A stretch of 10,347 nucleotides of DNA from an uncultured Clostridium sp. (GTDB taxonomy: Bacteria; Bacillota; Clostridia; TANB77; CAG-508): assembly GCA_900556975.1 (NCBI GenBank), contig USQZ01000053.1, positions 1 through 10,347 on the forward strand. Reading direction: 5' to 3'. Under the pieces are notes generated by a model. It did not search any database. It was not told the DNA's origin and saw only the letters and a program-made list of their open reading frames with translations. The position numbers and the translations under genes were made by a program. This document shows, in pieces, positions 6,213 to 10,347 of the stretch; within the stretch, counting starts at the first letter, position 1; each line of letters opens with the position of its first letter.

Positions 6213-6659
6213 ATGAAAAACAAAAAAGTGATAATAATAATTGCAGCAATAGCAGTAATAGCAGTGCTTGCAGGATGCATAAGCTTGCTTATTAGAACAA
6301 ACAAAATAAAACAATATACAAAAGCAGATGAATACATAGTTGGGGGAGAAAAAATACCTTCAGTTAAATCAGCAGTTGGAGAAAAGAAAATAAAAAAATA
6401 TTCACACAGTAAAACAAATATTGATACATTAAAATTAACATTTGTTGATTCAAACAAAGAAGAAACAGTAAAAACATATATGGATTCACTTAAAGATAAT
6501 GGAAATTATATAGAAATGATGATGGATGATAAAAACAAAAGACAATTAGCAAGTCCAGCAGATGAATTAATAACAGTAGAAACAGAACTTACTGAGGACG
6601 GATTCACTGTAACAATAGAAGTTGGGGCTGGAAGCATAAAAATCAATAGTCAAGAATAA
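6213..6659 (+). CDS. Small lipoprotein or N-terminally anchored protein, unrecognised
   Basis: The 148-aa protein begins with a basic end and a hydrophobic stretch (VIIIIAAIAVIAVLAGC) that closes in LAGC, a good lipobox with Cys22 as the lipidation site. The hydrophobic run continues for a few residues (ISLLI), so a plain membrane anchor remains possible. The rest is a hydrophilic extracytoplasmic domain of about 115 aa with alternating beta-like stretches (TLKLTFVDS, LITVETELTEDGFTVTIEV). I do not recognise the family. It has its own sigma-A-like promoter and intrinsic terminator, so it is transcribed alone between spoIIID and yabG. This points to expression in growth rather than as part of the spore programme (inference). 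Confidence 0.8.
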   Translation: MKNKKVIIIIAAIAVIAVLAGCISLLIRTNKIKQYTKADEYIVGGEKIPSVKSAVGEKKIKKYSHSKTNIDTLKLTFVDSNKEETVKTYMDSLKDNGNYIEMMMDDKNKRQLASPADELITVETELTEDGFTVTIEVGAGSIKINSQE

Positions 6660-6674
6660 AATCTTATAATATTG

Positions 6675-6701
6675 AAGGCAGTTGAATAAACTGCCTTTTT
6701 T
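6675..6701 (+). terminator. Intrinsic terminator after the lipoprotein gene
   Basis: AAGGCAGTT (6675-6683) pairs perfectly with AACTGCCTT (6689-6697) around a 5-nt loop, and the T run continues to 6701. It separates the lipoprotein gene from yabG. Confidence 0.92.
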
Positions 6702-6710
6702 ACGTTCATT

Positions 6711-6739
6711 CACACAGTATACCACAAAAACATATTTTA
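6711..6739 (+). promoter_or_regulatory. Candidate sigma-K promoter for yabG
   Basis: CACA (6711-6714), 16 nt, then CATATTTTA (6731-6739), which fits the sigma-K -10 pattern CATAnnnTA exactly. yabG is a sigma-K gene in Bacillus subtilis. The predicted start (about 6745) falls inside the AGGTGAT ribosome site (6744-6750), which would leave almost no leader; this counts against it or implies a slightly different start. Confidence 0.4.
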
Positions 6740-6755
6740 TATTAGGTGATAAAAT

Positions 6756-7337
6756 ATGTTTACAGATGTATTAAAAAATAGAAAATTAAGTAGTAGTAGA
6801 GCAGTAATATTGCACTTAGATGGAGATAGAAAATATTCCAAAAGAGCTATAAATTATTATAATAGTCTTAATTTAAAATCAATCGTTGAAAACATTTCAG
6901 AAAGAAATCAACCTAATGAGGTTGTATATTTATTAGAAAAATACAAGCCAGATATTTTGGTTGCAACAGGACACGACCTTATGCTAAAAAAGGGACAAGA
7001 TTTGTATAAGCTAGATAACTATAAAAATTCAAGATATTTTGTGCAAACGGTTAAGAATGCACGCACATGGGAAAAATCTGAGGAAAAGTTAATAATAATA
7101 GCTGGAGCATGTGAAAGTTTTTATGAAGCAATAATGTTAGAGGGAGCAAACTTTGCATCATCACCTGCAAGAATCATGGTAGAATACAGAGATCCATTAA
7201 TAATTGCCAGCCAAATAGCATATACTGATTCAAACAAATATGTAAGAATGAAAGATCTGCTGCCATATTTAAAAAGTAACTACAAAGGAATGGGCGGAAC
7301 CAAGGCAAGAGGTAAGAAAAATCTGTTGTCAAAATGA
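6756..7337 (+). CDS. yabG: Sporulation protease YabG, short form lacking the N-terminal domain
   Basis: YabG is a cysteine protease (MEROPS U57/C-type) that trims coat proteins, and in C. difficile it processes germination proteins such as CspBA and preproSleC. Family signatures are clear: VILHLDGD (17-24), KPDILVATGHD with His73-Asp74, SRYFVQTVKNAR, AGACES with Cys119, and EGANFASSPAR. Near the end is GMGGTKARGK. The His-to-Cys spacing of 46 equals that of His161 and Cys207, which I recall for C. difficile YabG. This protein has 193 aa, whereas the usual length is about 290; the whole N-terminal part of about 90 aa before the LHLDGD segment is absent. AGGTGAT at 6744-6750 fixes the ATG, and a terminator lies just upstream, so the gene has not simply been called short. 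It is followed by veg and sipL. Confidence 0.93.
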   Translation: MFTDVLKNRKLSSSRAVILHLDGDRKYSKRAINYYNSLNLKSIVENISERNQPNEVVYLLEKYKPDILVATGHDLMLKKGQDLYKLDNYKNSRYFVQTVKNARTWEKSEEKLIIIAGACESFYEAIMLEGANFASSPARIMVEYRDPLIIASQIAYTDSNKYVRMKDLLPYLKSNYKGMGGTKARGKKNLLSK

Positions 7338-7375
7338 CAAAAATATGTATTGTTACACTTTTGTAATATAATTGT

Positions 7376-7402
7376 AAAAGAAAAGAAAAAGAAAAAGAAA
7401 AA
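7376..7402 (+). repeat. Purine-only GAAAAA tandem repeat
   Basis: An AAAAG/GAAAAA tandem tract of about 27 nt without a pyrimidine lies between yabG and the veg promoter. The rest of the 180-nt gap (7338-7517) holds no gene. A small palindrome, TTGTCA-AAA-TGACAA (7326-7340), covers the yabG stop codon. Confidence 0.6.
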
Positions 7403-7458
7403 TCCATGAAAGTATTGAAATAAAGCTAAAAACTGAATAATTACTAACTGCTATATTT

Positions 7459-7487
7459 TTGACAAAAAACGACTAGGGTGATATACT
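7459..7487 (+). promoter_or_regulatory. Very strong sigma-A promoter for veg
   Basis: A perfect TTGACA (7459-7464), a 17-nt spacer and TATACT (7482-7487), preceded by TGa (7479-7481), which makes an extended -10. This fits the very strong veg promoter known in Bacillus subtilis. The leader is about 25 nt. Confidence 0.9.
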
Positions 7488-7517
7488 TAGCCTATCAAAA
7501 ATGAAGTAGGTGATGAA

Positions 7518-7820
7518 ATGATTTATAAGTCAGATATTAGTAGTTTAAAAAAGGATATGGAAGAACAAATTGGTCATAAAATAATAGTAAAAGAATCACC
7601 AGGAAAAAGAAGCAAACCGTTAGAAAAAGCAGCTATTATTGAGCAAGTATATCCAACTTACTTTAGAGTAAAGTTTGAAGAAAACGAAAGAAGAAGTTCT
7701 TATAATTATACAGACATATTTACCAAAGCAGTAGAAGTTCAAATATATGATGGAGAACAATTCAAAGCATTAGAACCACCAGCAATAATTTCTAAAAAGA
7801 ATAGAGAAGAATTCGCATAA
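7518..7820 (+). CDS. veg: Veg family protein
   Basis: The 100-aa cytoplasmic protein has the Veg (DUF1021) pattern. It starts with a basic/acidic helix (SSLKKDMEEQIGHKIIVKESPGKRSK), followed by an SH3-like beta-barrel (IIEQVYPTYFRVKF, RRSSYNYTDIFTKAVEVQIY). In B. subtilis Veg is abundant and promotes biofilm matrix gene expression through antagonism of SinR; its role in clostridia is unknown. AGGTGAT (7509-7514) precedes the ATG by 3 nt after the core, as in other genes here. The strong promoter and the terminator behind it make it a separate highly expressed unit inside the spore cluster. Its C-terminus (FKALEPPAIISKKNREEFA) is slightly extended. Its place between yabG and the sipL gene matches the order I recall from C. 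difficile. Confidence 0.92.
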   Translation: MIYKSDISSLKKDMEEQIGHKIIVKESPGKRSKPLEKAAIIEQVYPTYFRVKFEENERRSSYNYTDIFTKAVEVQIYDGEQFKALEPPAIISKKNREEFA

Positions 7821-7869
7821 TAGAATATATAGATGACTCTCTAGAAAATTCTTTTAAAGTTTATTTTTC

Positions 7870-7901
7870 AAAAAATTCCTTGAAAGAGGAATTTTTTTTT
7901 T
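7870..7901 (+). terminator. Intrinsic terminator after veg
   Basis: AAAAAATTCCT (7870-7880) pairs with AGGAATTTTTT (7887-7897) around TGAAAG, and the T run reaches 7901. It shields sipL from the strong veg promoter. Confidence 0.85.
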
Positions 7902-7943
7902 GCCTCTTAATATATATTAGTAATAATAAAAAGGAGGTTAAGG

Positions 7944-9428
7944 ATGGAATTACAAATTCAGAGAGAAAAAATAAATATAAAAAAGAAAATAGGAGAGAAG
8001 AATAAAACAATCATAATTGAAAAAGATGTTATTCTTCCAGATAGCAAACCAGACATAATAAAAATACAAACTCAAAGCAGTAATATATATATGAACAAAA
8101 AAGAAAAAATGGAAGGTAAATTAAAAGTTGATGGCGGAATAGTAACAAGAATAACATATTTAACAGGAGAAGGAAAAAGCAGAGTATTAAAAATTGAAGA
8201 AGCATTTAATGAAGTACTAGAAATAGAAGGACTAACAACAGAAAGTTATATAAACGATAACGCAAGCGTTAGAACAACAAGTGTGAACATATTAAATGAA
8301 AGAAAAATACATTATAAAGCAGAAATAAGTTACAGAGCAGAGGCATCTAAAAAAGAAGAAACAGAATTTATATATGAAATAAATAAAGTACACAACTTAC
8401 AAACATTAACTCAAAAACAAACAATAGATACTTTTATAGGACATGGAGAATCTAAAATAGGAGTAAAAGAAAAAATTGAAACAGAAAATTTACAAGAAAA
8501 TATAGAAGTAGTACAAATAACACATAGCATAAGGAATGTAGAAAAGAAAATTAGTTATAACAAAGTATTAATAAAAGCAGATTGCGAGCTAAAATGTTTG
8601 TATCAGACAGAAAATGGACATATTTATCTTGCAAAAAAAGAAGTTCCAATAATGGGATTTTTAGATATAGAAAATGTTGAAGAAACAAATGAAGTCACAA
8701 CATCATTTAGCATTAAAAACATAAATATAAACAATATTGATAATGATGTAAAACCAGGAATAAATGTTGAAATGGAACTAAACTTAACTGGAGATGCATA
8801 TCAATCAAAAGAAGTAAATATATTAACAGACCTATATGATTTGAATTATAAAACAGAATTTACAAAGAGAAAATTGCAGATTGAAAGAAGCAATAGTACT
8901 CCAATGCAAACAGCAATAATAAATCAAAAAACTGTAATCGAAGAAATAAATCAAATATACAATGCAGAATATCAAATTGTAAATATGTCAAGAAATGAAC
9001 AATCATTAGAACTTGAAATACGAGCAGTATATATGTATAGCTCATTTGAAAATCAGTCTTTAAATAGAAAAGAAGAAACATTTAAAAATACAATTCAATT
9101 AGAAAAAAATGTTTCAGAACTAAACGTTCAAATATCAAGTAACACTGCAACAATTATGCCTGACTCAAGTATTAATAGCCAATTAGAAATTCAGATTTTC
9201 AGCAGTGAAACAAATCAATTAGAATTAATAAATGAAATAAAATTAAATGATGAAGAAAATGATGAAGGCTATAGCATGGTAATTTATTTTGTAAAACCAG
9301 GAGATTCATTATGGAAAATAGCAAAAAGATTCAAAAGCACAATAAATGAAATCGCAACATTAAACGAAATTGCAAATGAAGATAAAATAAACATTGGTGA
9401 CAAATTATATATTCCACGAGCAATATAA
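7944..9428 (+). CDS. sipL: SipL-type spore morphogenesis protein (SPOCS/DUF3794 domains plus LysM)
   Basis: The 494-aa protein has no signal peptide. The N-terminal and central parts are beta-rich SPOCS (DUF3794) repeats. The first is at about 25-115 (DVILPDSKPDIIKIQ, KLKVDGGIVTRITYLTGE), the second at about 170-260 (IKADCELKCLYQTENGHIY, KKEVPIMGFLDIEN), and a weaker third at about 330-420. A C-terminal LysM domain spans 446-494 (YFVKPGDSLWKIAKRF, NIGDKLYIPRAI). In C. difficile SipL is needed for engulfment and for binding of the coat to the forespore, and its LysM domain binds SpoIVA. The same is expected here. AAGGAGG at 7931-7937 is 6 nt before the ATG. I could not identify its promoter with confidence. 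The stop overlaps the yunB start by one base, so translation of the two is coupled. Confidence 0.9.
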   Translation: MELQIQREKINIKKKIGEKNKTIIIEKDVILPDSKPDIIKIQTQSSNIYMNKKEKMEGKLKVDGGIVTRITYLTGEGKSRVLKIEEAFNEVLEIEGLTTESYINDNASVRTTSVNILNERKIHYKAEISYRAEASKKEETEFIYEINKVHNLQTLTQKQTIDTFIGHGESKIGVKEKIETENLQENIEVVQITHSIRNVEKKISYNKVLIKADCELKCLYQTENGHIYLAKKEVPIMGFLDIENVEETNEVTTSFSIKNININNIDNDVKPGINVEMELNLTGDAYQSKEVNILTDLYDLNYKTEFTKRKLQIERSNSTPMQTAIINQKTVIEEINQIYNAEYQIVNMSRNEQSLELEIRAVYMYSSFENQSLNRKEETFKNTIQLEKNVSELNVQISSNTATIMPDSSINSQLEIQIFSSETNQLELINEIKLNDEENDEGYSMVIYFVKPGDSLWKIAKRFKSTINEIATLNEIANEDKINIGDKLYIPRAI

Positions 9429-10102
9429 TGGAAAAAATATATTCACGAAAAAGATTCAAAAGAATAAATAAAAAATACAAATTCATAATACTAATAATAG
9501 TTATTACATTACTTATAGCATACTTATTAAACAAAGTTATATATCCACTGTTTTCGAAAAAATGTGTGTATAAAGCCAAAGTAATAGTCACACAAGTAAG
9601 CAATGAAGAAACCGAAAAAATAATGCAAAACTATACATATAAAGATTTAGTTCATATAGAAGAAGATTCAGAGGGAAATGTAACTTTTTTAGAGTCGAAC
9701 GTAGTTTTAATAAATCAAATAAAAGCAAATATAGTAAATAATATACAAAAAAGATTTACAGAAGAAAAAGACACTAATATAGAAATTAGATTAGGTGCAT
9801 TAACAGGTAGCAGACTAGTATCAAACGTAGGACCAAAAATAAAAATAAAAGTAATTCCATCAGGTACAATAACAAGTACATTAGAAACAGAATTTTATTC
9901 AGTAGGAGTAAACCAATCATTGCACAGAATATATTTGAATATAGATTGCACCGCAAGTATATTATCTCCATTCGAAACAGTTTCGCAAAGTATAAATAAT
10001 AAAATACTTTTATCAGAATCAGTAATTGTAGGAAACACACCAGACAATTACTATAAAATAGACACAATGACACCCTCAGACCAACTAAACCTATTGCCAT
10101 AA
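9428..10102 (+). CDS. yunB: Sporulation protein YunB
   Basis: The 224-aa protein has a basic N-terminus, one membrane span (about 19-40) and an extracytoplasmic domain. YunB signatures are present: LGALTGSRLVSNVGPKIKIKVIP near residues 119-141, TLETEFYSVGVNQSLHRIYL, and a Pro-rich switch near SILSPFETV. In Bacillus subtilis yunB is a sigma-E gene whose loss impairs sporulation, and its biochemical role is unknown. The anchored domain probably lies in the space between the mother-cell and forespore membranes (inference). The ATG shares its A with the sipL stop TAA. No independent ribosome site with a strong core is seen directly upstream, which fits translational coupling to sipL. No convincing intrinsic terminator follows. 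Confidence 0.88.
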   Translation: MEKIYSRKRFKRINKKYKFIILIIVITLLIAYLLNKVIYPLFSKKCVYKAKVIVTQVSNEETEKIMQNYTYKDLVHIEEDSEGNVTFLESNVVLINQIKANIVNNIQKRFTEEKDTNIEIRLGALTGSRLVSNVGPKIKIKVIPSGTITSTLETEFYSVGVNQSLHRIYLNIDCTASILSPFETVSQSINNKILLSESVIVGNTPDNYYKIDTMTPSDQLNLLP

Positions 10103-10185
10103 GATTAAAAGTAAAACTTTAAATTATCCAAAATGAAAAAAATTAAAAGAAAATTGCTTTTTTTGCACAAATTGTCAAGAAATAG

Positions 10186-10214
10186 TTGACTTTTTGAAAT
10201 ATCTGTATTAAAAT
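10186..10214 (+). promoter_or_regulatory. Sigma-A promoter for the gene at 10321
   Basis: TTGACT (10186-10191), a 17-nt spacer and TAAAAT (10209-10214). The start is predicted near 10220, giving a leader of about 100 nt. The -35 is the right arm of a small inverted repeat (GTCAA at 10174-10178, TTGAC at 10186-10190). Confidence 0.8.
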
Positions 10215-10219
10215 ATTAA

Positions 10220-10320
10220 CGCATTGTATGTAAGTATAAATTTGTTAAATACTTCTCCCCGGTGGTATCTAGCAGATTTTATATAATAAATAAAAAATTG
10301 AATGGAGGGTAATTATTACC
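10220..10320 (+). ncRNA. Structured 5' leader, candidate ribosomal-protein autoregulatory element
   Basis: AAGTAT (10232-10237) can pair with ATACTT (10249-10254). The G+C-rich island CTCCCCGGTGG (10255-10265) stands out in an A+T-rich leader. TCTCC (10254-10258) can pair with the ribosome site GGAGG (10304-10308), one pair being U-G. Between ribosome site and ATG lies the perfect palindrome GGTAAT-T-ATTACC (10308-10320). Mutually exclusive pairings of this kind are typical of autoregulated ribosomal-protein leaders; L13 leaders are known in Firmicutes. I cannot confirm a match to a known L13 leader. Confidence 0.4.
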
Positions 10321-10347
10321 ATGAATAATACAACATATAGCGCAAAG
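10321..10347 (+). CDS. Start of a gene, probably ribosomal protein L13 (rplM), cut by the window edge
   Basis: Only nine codons are visible: MNNTTYSAK. The ATG follows GGAGGG (10304-10309) at 11 nt, which is long unless the intervening palindrome folds. Clostridial L13 proteins start with a short variable tail ending in an AK before the conserved RKWYVVDA block, and L13 genes have strong promoters and structured leaders, both of which are seen here. The identification is weak because the conserved block lies beyond the window. Confidence 0.4.

Noticed and set aside
7367..7372. TATAAT as a second veg or small-RNA promoter
   Set aside because: No -35 lies at 16-18 nt upstream, and the TTGTTA found nearby is only 11 nt away.
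10103..10185. Terminator for yunB
   Set aside because: Only short A/T pairings such as AAAGT/ACTTT are present without a G+C stem, so I do not call one.

Overview
The window is a strongly A+T-rich stretch of chromosome from a spore-forming member of the Bacillota, most likely the class Clostridia. Four genes are recognisable sporulation genes (spoIIID, yabG, a sipL-type SPOCS/LysM gene and yunB), and veg sits among them. A SipL-type protein next to yabG and veg is, as I recall, the arrangement in Clostridioides difficile, whereas bacilli lack a close SipL. Shine-Dalgarno sites are of two kinds, AAGGAGG and AGGTGAT. Vegetative promoters are textbook sigma-A sites.

Left part (1-4115). The window opens with a roughly 120-nt imperfect hairpin (64-184), possibly a dispersed repeat. 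A 48-codon gene on the minus strand (208-354) is divergent from pepF (oligoendopeptidase F, 449-2224). Next comes an unrecognised 146-aa gene (2342-2782) with a perfect-spacing sigma-A promoter and a more G+C-rich codon style than its neighbours. It converges, across a strong bidirectional terminator, on a minus-strand gene for a 354-aa secreted, C-terminally membrane-anchored protein (2868-3932).

Middle (4116-6659). A likely two-gene operon encodes a Qnr/McbG-like pentapeptide-repeat protein and a membrane-anchored serine hydrolase of the class A beta-lactamase fold. The hydrolase lacks the usual omega-loop glutamate. spoIIID follows, with a hairpin and a possible SpoIIID box in its leader. 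Then comes a monocistronic gene for a small lipoprotein or anchored protein, ending in a clear intrinsic terminator.

Right part (6756-10347). This is a spore-envelope cluster: yabG (spore coat protease, here without the usual N-terminal domain), veg (own very strong extended -10 promoter and own terminator), then sipL and yunB as a tightly coupled pair (1-nt overlap). SipL is expected to link SpoIVA to the forespore surface, YabG to process coat or cortex-lytic proteins late, and SpoIIID to switch the mother-cell programme between the sigma-E and sigma-K stages. The window ends in the first nine codons of a gene that is probably rplM (ribosomal protein L13), behind a strong sigma-A promoter and a structured leader.

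I see no tRNA, rRNA, CRISPR array, insertion sequence or phage gene. Nothing here proves a new system. The items most worth following are the shortened YabG, the spoIIID leader, the putative L13 leader and the pentapeptide/serine-hydrolase pair.
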